DNA of 64,000 bases from Pirellulales bacterium. Lineage in GTDB: Bacteria; Planctomycetota; Planctomycetia; Pirellulales; Lacipirellulaceae. Made by a program: the position numbers and the translations under genes. The stretch covers positions 488,078 to 552,077 of the forward strand of contig JAHBXQ010000004.1 in NCBI GenBank assembly GCA_019636345.1. Reading direction: 5' to 3'. Shown piece after piece: positions 1-8,785 of the stretch (within the stretch, counting starts at the first letter, position 1; each line of letters begins with the position of its first letter). Below the pieces are notes generated by a model. The model did not search any database and had not been told where the DNA came from. It saw nothing but the letters and a program-made list of their open reading frames with translations.

Positions 1-662
1 CGATCAACTTCCACGGGGCCACGCTCCCCCGCGGCTGGCAGCGAACTTACCCCCATTTGATGACGATGGAGTCGATCCGCGGCATGGAGTTCATCACGTT
101 CGAGCAGGCCAACGCCGATCAGGCGCCGAGTCACAACGCCCTGCTGCCGTTCACGCGCAACGTGTTCGACCCGATGGACTACACGCCGACGGCGCTCGAC
201 CGCGTGCCGAACATCCGTCGGCGGACGACGGCGGGGCACGAGTTGGCGCTGGCGGTGCTGTTCACCTCGGGGATCCAGCACTACGCCGAGATCCCCGCCG
301 GGATGGTCAAGGCGCCTGATTTCGTGCAGGAGTTCTTGCGTCATGTCCCCGCCGTTTGGGACGACGTGAAGTTCCTCGCCGGCGAGCCGGGCAAGTTCGT
401 CGTCCTGGCCCGCCGCTGCGGCGATCGCTGGTACGTCGCGGGAATCAACGGCGAACCGACCCCGCGGAGCATCGCGTTGCCGCTGGGCGAACTGGGCGTC
501 TCGCGGGCGGAGACGATGACGGTCATCGCCGACGGCCCCGTCGAAGCCGAAGGACCGTCGTTCCGGGAAGAGCGCGTCTCGCTCGGCGAACGGCCGTGGG
601 AAACGACGCTCCCTCCCCACGGCGGATTTGTCGGCGTGGTCCGCGCACGCGCGAGCCAATAG
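1..662 (+). CDS. Glycoside hydrolase family 97 alpha-glucosidase, C-terminal part (5' end outside window)
   Basis: The reading frame is open from the window edge (first full codon at base 3), so only about 220 C-terminal residues are seen. The motif FHGATLPRGWQRTYP, followed by LMTMESIRGMEF, is typical of the end of the catalytic TIM barrel of GH97 (SusB-like) enzymes. The remainder, roughly residues 120-220 of the visible part, fits the GH97 C-terminal beta-sandwich (GDRWYVAGINGEPTPRSIALPL). Family members hydrolyse alpha-glucosidic or alpha-galactosidic bonds, usually in the periplasm. The visible part cannot tell retaining from inverting members because the nucleophile region lies upstream. 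It converges on pfkA with a 75-bp spacer. Confidence 0.85.
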   Translation, partial: INFHGATLPRGWQRTYPHLMTMESIRGMEFITFEQANADQAPSHNALLPFTRNVFDPMDYTPTALDRVPNIRRRTTAGHELALAVLFTSGIQHYAEIPAGMVKAPDFVQEFLRHVPAVWDDVKFLAGEPGKFVVLARRCGDRWYVAGINGEPTPRSIALPLGELGVSRAETMTVIADGPVEAEGPSFREERVSLGERPWETTLPPHGGFVGVVRARASQ

Positions 663-677
663 TCGGCGCCAGTCGGC

Positions 678-696
678 GTCGCCCCTCCGGGGCGAC
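678..696. terminator. Hairpin between converging GH97 and pfkA genes
   Basis: A perfect 8-bp stem, GTCGCCCC / GGGGCGAC, with loop TCC sits in the short spacer between two converging genes. No T-run follows on either strand, so intrinsic termination is only a possibility. Confidence 0.3.
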
Positions 697-737
697 CGAT
701 CGCCGACGCTTCCTGCGCCCAGGCGACGATTGCATCG

Positions 738-1964
738 CTATTCCGCCAGCGCCTCGTCGGCCGCCGCTTCGCACAAGTCGAGCGTGAACTCGACGTCCGC
801 TTCCACTTCGTCCGCGGTCGCGGCTTCGCCCTCGTCGGCGAGCAGCCAGTTCGGACACGCGAACGGGCTCTCGTCGGCCGGGCAGTCGCCGAAGCTGATC
901 CCCATCGCCCGGGCCGCTTGCACCGCGGCCCCGCACGGATCGACCTCGCGAATGTGATTGACCGCCTCCATGATCGCCACGCTTCCCATCTCGGGCGGGT
1001 TGTAGCAAATCATCTCTCCGAACCGTCGCTCGACAATCAGCCGCACCGCGTGGGCGCCGTATTGCGTGGCCAGCACGCGATCGAATGTCGTTGGCGCCCC
1101 GCCTCGTTGCAGATGGCCGAGGATCACCGTGCGGCACTCGCGATGGAGCCGGCGTTCGATCTCACCCGCCACCAGCGGCCCGATCCCTCCCAGCTTCGCT
1201 TGGGCGCCTGCTCGCTCCTGCGATACGAGCCCCACGTCCGGCAACGGCGCCCCCTCGGCGACGACGACCAGCGTGAACTTCTTCCCTTTCGCCTCGCGGT
1301 CGAGGATTTTGTGGCATACGTCGTCGTAGGTCCACGGAATCTCGGGGAGCAGGATGACGTCCCCCCCGCCCGCAATTCCTGCGTGCAGGGCGATCCACCC
1401 CGCGTGGCGCCCCATAACCTCCAGGACCATGATTCGCTCGTGGCTGGCCGCGGTCGTGTGGAGCCGATCGAGGGCGTTGGTCGCGCACTCGACCGCGCTG
1501 TCGAACCCGAACGTAAATGCGGTCGCCTGCAGGTCGTTGTCGATCGTCTTGGGGACCCCCACGACGGGGATGCCGTATTCGTGAAATTGCTGGGCGACGG
1601 CAAGCGAGCCGTCGCCGCCGATGCAGATCAGACCTTCGATTCCCAACTGCCGAACCGTGCCGGCGACTCCTTCGAGCAGTTCCGGATCCAGTTCGACCCG
1701 ATCGGCGACCCCGACCGTGGCTGCGAACCGGCCTTTGTTCGTCGACCCCAGGATCGTCCCCCCCTGGTTGAGGATCCCGGTCGTGTTTTTCGAAGTGAGC
1801 GTGACGTAGTTGACGGGGTTGTAGAGTCCCTCGTATCCCTTGAGGAACCCGAGACACTCGTACCCGAGTTGATGGGCCGCCTTGAACGCTCCGCGGATGA
1901 CCGCGTTGAGTCCGGGGCAGTCGCCCCCGCTGGTGAGAATGCCGATGCGTTTCTTGGCGCTCAT
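738..1964 (-). CDS. pfkA: 6-phosphofructokinase
   Basis: A 408-residue phosphofructokinase of the PfkA superfamily, phosphorylating fructose 6-phosphate in the cytoplasm. The N-terminus carries GILTSGGDCPGLNAVIRG (nucleotide site). GGDGS and VPKTIDND form the phosphoryl-donor and catalytic region, and LEVMGRHAGW binds the sugar phosphate. The glycine in GGDGS argues for ATP rather than pyrophosphate, while the lysine in PKTIDND is the residue usual in PPi-type and plant/protist-type enzymes; such hybrids are generally ATP-dependent. The frame stays open 61 codons upstream, but the start at MSAKKRIGIL is chosen because the family fold begins there. It is about 90 residues longer than the E. 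coli enzyme, as usual for this clade. Confidence 0.93.
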   Translation of the reverse strand: MSAKKRIGILTSGGDCPGLNAVIRGAFKAAHQLGYECLGFLKGYEGLYNPVNYVTLTSKNTTGILNQGGTILGSTNKGRFAATVGVADRVELDPELLEGVAGTVRQLGIEGLICIGGDGSLAVAQQFHEYGIPVVGVPKTIDNDLQATAFTFGFDSAVECATNALDRLHTTAASHERIMVLEVMGRHAGWIALHAGIAGGGDVILLPEIPWTYDDVCHKILDREAKGKKFTLVVVAEGAPLPDVGLVSQERAGAQAKLGGIGPLVAGEIERRLHRECRTVILGHLQRGGAPTTFDRVLATQYGAHAVRLIVERRFGEMICYNPPEMGSVAIMEAVNHIREVDPCGAAVQAARAMGISFGDCPADESPFACPNWLLADEGEAATADEVEADVEFTLDLCEAAADEALAE

Positions 1965-2231
1965 GACGGAGGGAATCCTGCGAGGATACGTAGGCGACGA
2001 TGGTCTGCGGCGCAACGCCGAACAGACAATCGTAGGTCGCACTCGGCCCTCGCGCGGGGGATTGCCGCGGCCGGAACAACCGGCGCACTCCGCGTGCCCT
2101 GCAAGACCCGTCCCGCCCGACGCTTGCCGGCTTAGCAGGCAGACCAAGGGAACAGGTACGCGCGCGGATCACAGCCGTCCGGGAGTCTGCCGGCCGTGCT
2201 CCGCAAGCCGGTCTCTTCTTTCAACGACCGG

Positions 2232-2948
2232 TCAGCGCCTCGACAGCCGCCGCCAACCCAATCGCAGGAGCATCCGCAACTTCCCGAGCCCCTCGCCCGC
2301 AGTGACCTTCGACTCCCCTTCGCGACGGTCGGTGAACGTGATCGGCGTCTCAGCGAAGGTCGCCCCTTGCTCTCGCAGTCGCCACAGCATTTCTTCCAGA
2401 TATGCGTAGCCGCTCTCACGCAGCAGCGAGAAGTCGAGCCGCTCGAGCGCCGCGACGCGGTACAGCCGGAACGCCGTGCTGGCATCGCGGACCGGCAGTC
2501 CGAGCGCCGCCCGAGTCGCGAGATTCACCGCGCGGCTTACGAGCCGCCGCGACAACGGCCACCCGTCGACGATTCCGCCGGGACAGTAACGCGAGCCGAT
2601 CACCACGTCGGCGTCGGTGCGGACCTGCGTCTCGACGAGTCGCGGCAAGGCGTCAGGGGGATGACTCCAATCGGCGTCGAGCGTCGCAAGCCACTCCGCT
2701 CGTCGGGCAATCGCCCACTGCATCGCCGCCCATGTCGCGCTGCCCAGCCCCTGCTTGCCGGAGCGGTGGATGACGTGCAACCAGTCGCATTGCCGGGCTT
2801 GCTCGTCGCACCACGTCCCCGTGCCGTCGGGCGAATTGTCGTCGACCACCACTACCTTGGCGTCGGGCGAGGCGTCGCGCACCGCCGCCACCAGCGACGG
2901 CAGGTTCTCTCGTTCGTTGTACGTGGCTATCGCGACCAGCATCGGCAC
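2232..2948 (-). CDS. Family 2 glycosyltransferase, polyprenol-phosphate mannosyltransferase-like
   Basis: A 238-residue GT2 (GT-A fold) enzyme. The start, MPMLVAIATYNERENL, is the standard nucleotide-sugar-binding strand. VVVVDDNSPDGTG and ATLDADWSHPPD give the two acidic motifs, the second being the metal-binding DXD-like site. GSRYCPGG and the following arginine-rich segment match dolichol/polyprenol-phosphate mannose synthases (DPM1-like) closely. There is no C-terminal membrane domain, so this is the short soluble or peripheral form that loads a sugar on a lipid carrier. The sugar and lipid are inferred only. The next gene on the same strand, pfkA, starts 267 bp away. Confidence 0.85.
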   Translation of the reverse strand: MPMLVAIATYNERENLPSLVAAVRDASPDAKVVVVDDNSPDGTGTWCDEQARQCDWLHVIHRSGKQGLGSATWAAMQWAIARRAEWLATLDADWSHPPDALPRLVETQVRTDADVVIGSRYCPGGIVDGWPLSRRLVSRAVNLATRAALGLPVRDASTAFRLYRVAALERLDFSLLRESGYAYLEEMLWRLREQGATFAETPITFTDRREGESKVTAGEGLGKLRMLLRLGWRRLSRR

Positions 2949-3042
2949 GCAGGACTCCCTCCATGAATCGCAACACTCGGCGCCCCGCGTCGCCGGCGCC
3001 AGGGGCGAAGGACAGGCGTCAAGTACGGCTGGCGTCGAAGGG

Positions 3043-4650
3043 TCAGTCGAGGAACAGCCAGTTCATCAGGGCCAGGATCGGCAGCAAGATGCAGCAGCTG
3101 TAGGCCATGTAGCCGAAGAAGCTGGGCATCTTCACTCCCGATTTCTCGGCGATCGCCTTGACCATGAAGTTCGGGCCGTTGCCGATGTAAGTCATGGCGC
3201 CCATGAAGACAGCTCCCAGACTGATGCCGGAGAGAATCGCCGCGGGGACTTGCCCCGTATCGGCCGAGCTGGCCGCCGAAGCCGGGTCCTGCGCGGTCTG
3301 GAAGAACACCAAATACGTCGGCGCGTTGTCGAGGAACGACGACAGGGCGCCGGTCGCCCAGAAGAACTCGGCCGGGCCGAGCTTGAACTTTTCGACGATC
3401 GCCGCTCCGTTGGCGTTGAGAATTTGCAGCGCGGGCTGCATGCAGACGAAGATCCCCACGAACAGCGCGGCCACCTCGACGATCGCCGCGTAGTTGAAGT
3501 TGTTCTCTTCCCGGACGCGACTCGAGCCGAAGTGAAGCGACGCGGCCACGAGGGCGAGTTGCACCACCTCGCGAAGGTACATCGGCGGGTGCCATTCGGT
3601 TCCGGGCAGCGCCTTCGAGGGATCAAGCAGCGCTACGGCCAACACGACCCCGGTCAGCAAGGCTCCGTTGACGGCCAGTCCCTCGATCTTCAGCCGGCGA
3701 ACCTGCGTTAGGTCCCGCTCGATGTCGCGGAGCGTCTCACGCCGGTGGAACCAGAGGTGATCAAGGAGACAGTACGTAAGCAACAACATCCCGTTGGTGA
3801 AGAGCCACTCCTGCCACAGCCCCATCGTCCACAGGAACCCGACTCCCTTGAGATAGCCCAGGAACAGCGGCGGGTCGCCGATCGGCAGCAGGCAGCCGCC
3901 GCAATTGCAGACGATGAAGATGAAAAAGATGACGGTGTGGGCGACGTTTTTGCGCTCGCGATTGGTTTCCAAGAGCGGTCTGATAAGCACCATCGCGGCG
4001 CCGGTGGTGCCGATGAAGCTGGCCAGCACGCCGCCGACGGCCATGAACAGCCCGTTGGTGAGCGGATCGGCGGTCAGATCGCCCGTGATGCGAATGCCGC
4101 CGGCGATGACATAAAGGCTGAACAAGAGCACGATGAACGGGATGTACTCGTGCAGAATCGCATTGGCGAGGATTGCCTTGACGAAGCCGACCTGAACGCC
4201 GTCGACGGGTTGGACCACGGCGTGCCCGGGCCAGTGCGCCTCGACCGGCGCGTGATGCAGGAAGGCGTAGTACGCGAGGGTGACCAGCCCCAGCCCTGCG
4301 GCAACCTTGAATCGGTTGAGGTTGTGCTCCCACCAATGCTCGGTGGCGTGCAGCAGCGGAAAGACTGCAATCGCGCCCAGAAGCAGCACGAACGGAATCA
4401 CCGACCAAGCGGGCGGGGGCGAGGCGTGGTCGGCGGCATGCTCGACGGCCAGACCCGCCGCGTGAGCCGCGCCTTCCGAGACCGCGACGGCGTGGGCCGC
4501 GTGGCCGAGCGACTGCTCGGTCCATCCTTGCGGCACATGAGCGAACATCGCCGCGGCGTAGGCCAGCAGGACCGCAAGGAGGACCAGGACGACGCTGTTG
4601 CCGCCGGGCAGCGTTCCGGCACGATTCATGGTGATGGCGTCCGACGACAC
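3043..4650 (-). CDS. nhaD: NhaD-type Na+/H+ antiporter
   Basis: A 535-residue polytopic membrane protein with about 12 hydrophobic segments. Motifs [45 protein letters not shown] and [20 protein letters not shown] are typical of the NhaD family, which exchanges Na+ for H+ across the inner membrane for pH and sodium balance. After the first membrane segment, residues about 38-85 form a loop rich in histidine and alanine, unusual for the family. Starts are possible at 4650 (MSSD) and 4629 (MNRAG). It is followed downstream on the same strand by the GT2 gene at a 94-bp distance, with no evident functional link. Confidence 0.88.
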   Translation of the reverse strand: MSSDAITMNRAGTLPGGNSVVLVLLAVLLAYAAAMFAHVPQGWTEQSLGHAAHAVAVSEGAAHAAGLAVEHAADHASPPPAWSVIPFVLLLGAIAVFPLLHATEHWWEHNLNRFKVAAGLGLVTLAYYAFLHHAPVEAHWPGHAVVQPVDGVQVGFVKAILANAILHEYIPFIVLLFSLYVIAGGIRITGDLTADPLTNGLFMAVGGVLASFIGTTGAAMVLIRPLLETNRERKNVAHTVIFFIFIVCNCGGCLLPIGDPPLFLGYLKGVGFLWTMGLWQEWLFTNGMLLLTYCLLDHLWFHRRETLRDIERDLTQVRRLKIEGLAVNGALLTGVVLAVALLDPSKALPGTEWHPPMYLREVVQLALVAASLHFGSSRVREENNFNYAAIVEVAALFVGIFVCMQPALQILNANGAAIVEKFKLGPAEFFWATGALSSFLDNAPTYLVFFQTAQDPASAASSADTGQVPAAILSGISLGAVFMGAMTYIGNGPNFMVKAIAEKSGVKMPSFFGYMAYSCCILLPILALMNWLFLD

Positions 4651-5502
4651 GGTGACTCCCCCCGGGAGGCGGCAATGCGTGGAGCCTGCCGTGCGAGGGA
4701 CTTGCGAGTGCGACGGCCGCAGCGTCGCATCGGTCCCAAACTACGGGGTCGGCAGGCGTTCGTCCATGCCCCGCGGACGCACCCCTGGCGAGCGTCGGTC
4801 AGAGCACGCTCGCCGGCGGCTTTGCAAGTGCAAAGTCTGGCCATCCGGGCGCATTGGTGCGCAACGACTGCGCACCGGCGGACCCTAGGCCGCGAGTTAC
4901 GCAACCGTAGCTCTAGGATGCGAACGAATCTCGATCGGCAACCCGCAGGGGGGGAGTTCGGGCGAATTCCGCCCCGGCGGCGATCGGCAGAAGCCGTACA
5001 GGCGATACGGTGCGCGAGCTTCGCGGGGGGGGCGACTCGGAAAGACGGATGAGATCCCAGCGTTCGAACGAGGTCCCGACTGCAAGGAGCCGGAACCCCG
5101 CGGTCGCCTGAGTCGGCAGGCGGCGCGCACCGGCGAGTGATTTCGGTCCCGCCCCCCCGTCGCCGGTCTGCCGCAGTTCCGCGCTTGGGTCCGTCGTCGA
5201 ACGAGGTCGATTCTTCCCGGCTGCGAGGGGGGGTGGCCACGACGTTCTTGGCCACCCCCAGCTTTCCCCAGCTTTTGGCGGGCCGCCCGGGGGGGGGGCG
5301 AAGGCCGAGTTCGCCCCCCAAACCCCGCATTTGCGAAAAACAGAGAATTCAATGCGCAACGTTTGCGTGCGATCTTGGGTGATTTTGATTAATCTGAGGG
5401 TAGCGATTCCTCGCGATTTGAGCCCTGCTCGATCCGCGACTCCTCATTTTCGCCTCGCTGTCGGGTCCCGCTCGTCAGCCGCCTTCAACGGGAGAAGACC
5501 TC
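4651..5502. other. Long intergenic spacer upstream of a PEP-CTERM gene
   Basis: No credible gene is seen in these 850 bp; the frames here have arginine- and proline-rich shadow composition. It holds a strong hairpin (5229-5259) and an A/T-rich stretch at about 5330-5415 that is the likely promoter zone for the gene at 5503. GGGAG at 5489-5493 is that gene's probable ribosome binding site. Confidence 0.5.
5229..5259. repeat. Perfect 11-bp inverted repeat hairpin of unknown role
   Basis: GGGGGTGGCCA (5229-5239) pairs exactly with TGGCCACCCCC (5249-5259) around a 9-base loop. Neither side has a long T-run, and no gene ends nearby on either strand. Confidence 0.5.
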
Positions 5503-6243
5503 ATGAAGTTACCGAGACTGTTGGCCGCCGCGGCCCTGACGCTGGTCGTCGGGCAGGCCCAGGCGGCTTCCTTGACCTTCAGCATCGGCGTGCGCGAAGC
5601 GAGCAGCACGACGACGATTGGCGCTAACGGCGGAGCGACCGCCGGGATTGAATTCATCGATCTTGACCTGCACCCCGTCCCGCTCGACGGCAGTTGGCAT
5701 AAGGTCACGATCGACCTGCCGACGGGGACGGTCACGCCGTTCGCCGGCGCCACTGCCGACGGCATTCTCACTTCGTCGAACGGTTACGGCGTGTTGGAGA
5801 TGATCCGGATCCGTAACACGGCCGGCATCACCGCTCCCATTCAGATCTTCCTCGACGATCTTGTCCATACCGAGCCGAACGGGAACGCGACGCACTTAGG
5901 CTGGGAAGGCCTGCCGCTCGCGACCGAGCACATCTTTCAGGAGCCGAACTTCTCCGGCTCGACGGCGGGCAACCTGTTGGCCGGCGGGACCTCGTTAGTC
6001 ACGGACTCGATGGCTAACACCGGCTCGCAGTCATATGAAGTGAAGATGCAGTTCGTTGACGCCACGACGACGAGGTGGGTGCGCCTGACGACGTTCAACA
6101 CCGTCTCGGGCGGGAACCCCACGATCCGGCTCGACGCGGAGATCAGCTTCTGGGTCAAGGGGACTCCGATCCCCGAGCCCGCGAGCCTGACTCTGGCAGG
6201 GATCGTCGCCTGCGGATTGGCCGTCGTTCGGCGACGGGGCTAA
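5503..6243 (+). CDS. Secreted PEP-CTERM sorting-domain protein
   Basis: A 246-residue exported protein. Residues 1-22 form a signal peptide ending at GQAQA. The middle is a Thr/Gly-rich, probably beta-sheet region without a motif I recognise. The C-terminus is a clear PEP-CTERM signal: PEP motif in IPEPASLTLAG, a hydrophobic stretch, then the basic tail VVRRRG. Such signals direct exosortase-dependent sorting to the cell surface or extracellular matrix; no exosortase is in this window. The start is supported by GGGAG 9-10 bases upstream, and a strong terminator follows 34 bp after the stop, so it is probably monocistronic. Confidence 0.85.
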   Translation: MKLPRLLAAAALTLVVGQAQAASLTFSIGVREASSTTTIGANGGATAGIEFIDLDLHPVPLDGSWHKVTIDLPTGTVTPFAGATADGILTSSNGYGVLEMIRIRNTAGITAPIQIFLDDLVHTEPNGNATHLGWEGLPLATEHIFQEPNFSGSTAGNLLAGGTSLVTDSMANTGSQSYEVKMQFVDATTTRWVRLTTFNTVSGGNPTIRLDAEISFWVKGTPIPEPASLTLAGIVACGLAVVRRRG

Positions 6244-6277
6244 GCCGCAGCGGATCGACAATCTGCTCTCAGCGCAA

Positions 6278-6314
6278 CGAGCCCCCGGCGAAACGCCGGG
6301 GGCTCGTTTGTTTT
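6278..6314 (+). terminator. Rho-independent terminator
   Basis: CGAGCCCCCGGCG (6278-6290) pairs perfectly with CGCCGGGGGCTCG (6294-6306) around loop AAA, followed by TTTGTTTT. It ends transcription of the PEP-CTERM gene and may also block read-through from the converging sigma factor gene. Confidence 0.85.
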
Positions 6315-6340
6315 GCGGAGCGGTCGTCGTCGGAGACGGC

Positions 6341-7135
6341 TCAGGCGCCAAACTCCGGCCGACGGCGGCCAAGCTGGTTCTGCAGCCGCGAGACGATGGC
6401 GCTGTGCATCTGACTCACTCGGCTTTCGCTGAGATCGAGCGTAGCGCCGATCTCCTTCATCGTCATCTCCTCGTAGTAGTAGAGGATGATGATGAGCCGC
6501 TCGTTGCGGTTGAGACCCTTGGTAACGAGCCGCATGATGTCGGATTTCTGAATGCGGCCGGTGGGGTCTTCGCCTTTCTTGTCTTCCAGGACGTCGATCT
6601 CGCGGACGTCCTTGTAGCTGTCGGTCTCGTACCACTTCTTGTTGAGGCTCACCAGGTTCACGGCGTTCGCCTCAGTAATCATTTTTTCGAGTTCGGCGAC
6701 TGAAATCGCCATGCGCTCGGCGAGTTCGATCTCGGTCGGTTGCCGGCCGTACTGGGCCTCGAGCTGCTTGACCGCCTCGTTGAGCTTGCTGGCCTTGGAA
6801 CGAACCAGCCGCGGGACCCAGTCCATGCTTCGCAGTTCGTCGAGCATGGCGCCGCGAATGCGGGGAACGCAGTAAGTCTCGAACTTGACGCCGCGGTCCA
6901 TGTCGAAAGCGTTGATCGCGTCCATCAGCCCGAAGACGCCGGCCGAGATGAGGTCGTCGAGTTCGACTCCGTCGGGGAGCCGGGACCAGATGCGTTCGCC
7001 GTTGTATTTGACCAGGGGCAGATACTGCTCGACGAGTCGATTGCGCAACTCGCGACGGGGGTCTTTTTTGAACTCGCGCCAGACTTCGGCGATTTCCTCA
7101 TCCGACGACCGTCTAGCCACCAGCATTGTCGCCAT
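6341..7135 (-). CDS. fliA: FliA/WhiG-family RNA polymerase sigma factor
   Basis: A 264-residue sigma-70-family protein of group 3 (sigma-28 type). Region 2 is seen in RLVEQYLPLVKYNGERIW and the core-binding segment DLISAGVFGLMDAI, then FDMDRGVKFETYCVPRIRGA (about 70-100). Region 3 follows with RQPTEIELAERMAIS. The C-terminal region 4 helix-turn-helix is EEMTMKEIGATLDLSESRVS. It is the last gene of the flhA-flhF-flhG-like locus, which supports a role in late flagellar gene transcription. No FlgM anti-sigma gene is seen here. The alternative start 9 bases inside (MLVARR) cannot be excluded. Confidence 0.93.
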   Translation of the reverse strand: MATMLVARRSSDEEIAEVWREFKKDPRRELRNRLVEQYLPLVKYNGERIWSRLPDGVELDDLISAGVFGLMDAINAFDMDRGVKFETYCVPRIRGAMLDELRSMDWVPRLVRSKASKLNEAVKQLEAQYGRQPTEIELAERMAISVAELEKMITEANAVNLVSLNKKWYETDSYKDVREIDVLEDKKGEDPTGRIQKSDIMRLVTKGLNRNERLIIILYYYEEMTMKEIGATLDLSESRVSQMHSAIVSRLQNQLGRRRPEFGA

Positions 7136-7298
7136 GCAATCCTCCGTGATGCCTTGCCTCGCGCGGGGGACCGCAATGGTCGCCCGCCGAGTGCGAAGTC
7201 AGCGAGAGTCCTTCTCGCAGTGTCAGTTGTAATTGGATCGTGTCGTAAGGCTCGTCCCGACGCGAGGGGCGGTCAGTCAAGGCGCGACCAGGATGCAA

Positions 7299-7559
7299 TT
7301 AGGTCGTCGCGTTGGCATGTCCCCCCGCCGCCCGGGCGGCGGCAATGTCGCGAAGATCGGCTTCGATGCGCACGCGAATCGAATCCTCGATGGTCGTTTG
7401 GGCGAGGGTCCCGACGATGCCGCCGAGGACCGCAAAGATCGCCATCCAGCTCAAACCGGCGAACACCGCCGTCTCGAGGCTTCCGCCGTTCTTGAACGCT
7501 CGCAGCAGGACGACCGTCAGGCTGACCAGCCCCATAATGACGGCGTAACGTCGTGCCAT
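7299..7559 (-). CDS. Small membrane protein in flagellar locus
   Basis: An 86-residue protein with two probable membrane helices, about residues 8-20 (VIMGLVSLTVVLL) and 32-54 (AVFAGLSWMAIFAVLGGIVGTL), and a polar, alanine-rich C-terminal tail. It lies between the FlhG-like gene and the fliA-type gene on the same strand, with 163- to 161-bp spacers. I do not recognise the family. Its fixed position in a flagellar gene row suggests, but does not show, a link with flagellar export or placement. Confidence 0.6.
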   Translation of the reverse strand: MARRYAVIMGLVSLTVVLLRAFKNGGSLETAVFAGLSWMAIFAVLGGIVGTLAQTTIEDSIRVRIEADLRDIAAARAAGGHANATT

Positions 7560-7720
7560 GCGAACTGCCTCGACTGCCGGTAAACTCGTCGCAGTCGCGC
7601 CACATTGCCAACTCGGCGCGCGGCGAACTGCACTCTTGCGTTATCGTCATGGCGAGGCGTGGGGGTTGATCGGAATATGAGGAGGGAGCGATTTTTTTTC
7701 GTGCGAGAACTGCGCCCGCG

Positions 7721-8671
7721 TCAGGGGCGCCAGCTCAACGTCGGAGCGTCGTCTGCCGGGTGCGGGTCGACTTCCCGCGCCGCTGCGAGGCGACGGCCGA
7801 GATCGCGCGACGTGCGTGGACGTCGCTGATGTGCAATGCGCATCGGCGCCAGCAACTCGGCCGCCAGCAGTCGGCACGCGCTGCGGCGTTCAGCTTGCGC
7901 CGCCTTGTCGTTGCCGGGGACGAGCACCGCGGGGGGATGCACCAGCGGATCGACTCCCGCGTATTGGAGCGCCGTTTCGCCGATTTTACGGGCGACGGCC
8001 CCGGCAGCCTCCCACGAGCCGCGCAGCGCGAGTCGCACGCGATGCCGTCCCCCGAACGATTTCACGAGGGCGTAAGCGGAGCGGACGTCGTCGGGGCGGA
8101 CCGACCCGGCGAGGAGAATCTCGCTGCTGGAGCGACAAATACGATCGCCCCAGGGAGTCAGTTCGGCGCCGACGTCGACCAGGATCGCGTCGAACCGCTC
8201 GGCGGCGGCGCGGAGCTCCCGGACGAGGCGATCGAGCGACTCTCCCTGCGGCGGTTGATCGAGCGGGTCGGGCTTTGCGCAGATCACCGCGGCGCCGAAC
8301 GGGGCGGGGACGGTCGCTTCGGTCAACCGTCGGCGTCCGGCCAACACGGCGTGAAGGTCGGCCGATGCGGCGACCTCGAGCCGCGAGCCGAGGGCAGGCC
8401 GGGCGAGATTGGCGTCGACGACCAGAGTACGCGCCCCCAGCGAAGCGAGTTGCTGAGCCACGCTTGTCGCCAACGTGGTGACTCCGACGCCGACTGAACT
8501 GCCCGCGAGCGCCACGTAGCCCGCGGGCGAACCGCCGGCGAGCACCAGCGTTTCGCGAACCAGCTCGCGGAGTTGATCGGCCTGATCAGGCATAGGGAGC
8601 AGAGACGGGGGATGAGGCGCCAGAGGTTTGGACGCAGGGTTTGAGGCGGCAGGGGACGAGGGTTGGCTCAC
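7721..8671 (-). CDS. FlhG/BY-kinase-like P-loop protein lacking Walker A lysines
   Basis: A 316-residue protein directly downstream of flhF, the usual place of the MinD-like ATPase FlhG. A disordered Pro/Ser-rich N-terminus (1-30) is followed by a SIMIBI-type fold: AGSSVGVGVTTLATSVA sits where the Walker A loop is expected, then TLVVDANLARPALGSRL as Walker A'. The segment DLHAVLAGRRRLTEATV recalls the CpsD/BY-kinase family more than classical FlhG. Both expected lysines (GKGG and GKT) are missing, so ATP hydrolysis is doubtful. The start at 8671 is uncertain; MPDQADQ at 8593 is an alternative. Likely role: partner of FlhF in flagellum number or placement. Confidence 0.7.
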   Translation of the reverse strand: MSQPSSPAASNPASKPLAPHPPSLLPMPDQADQLRELVRETLVLAGGSPAGYVALAGSSVGVGVTTLATSVAQQLASLGARTLVVDANLARPALGSRLEVAASADLHAVLAGRRRLTEATVPAPFGAAVICAKPDPLDQPPQGESLDRLVRELRAAAERFDAILVDVGAELTPWGDRICRSSSEILLAGSVRPDDVRSAYALVKSFGGRHRVRLALRGSWEAAGAVARKIGETALQYAGVDPLVHPPAVLVPGNDKAAQAERRSACRLLAAELLAPMRIAHQRRPRTSRDLGRRLAAAREVDPHPADDAPTLSWRP

Positions 8672-8785
8672 TCGGACGGCAATCGCTCGTCCCCGTCACC
8701 GGAAGTTGCCGAGAGATCTCTTGTTTCGAGCACGCCGCGACAAACAGCGAGCTTCGAACCGGGGCAGTTGCAAGCGCCGCTTCCC

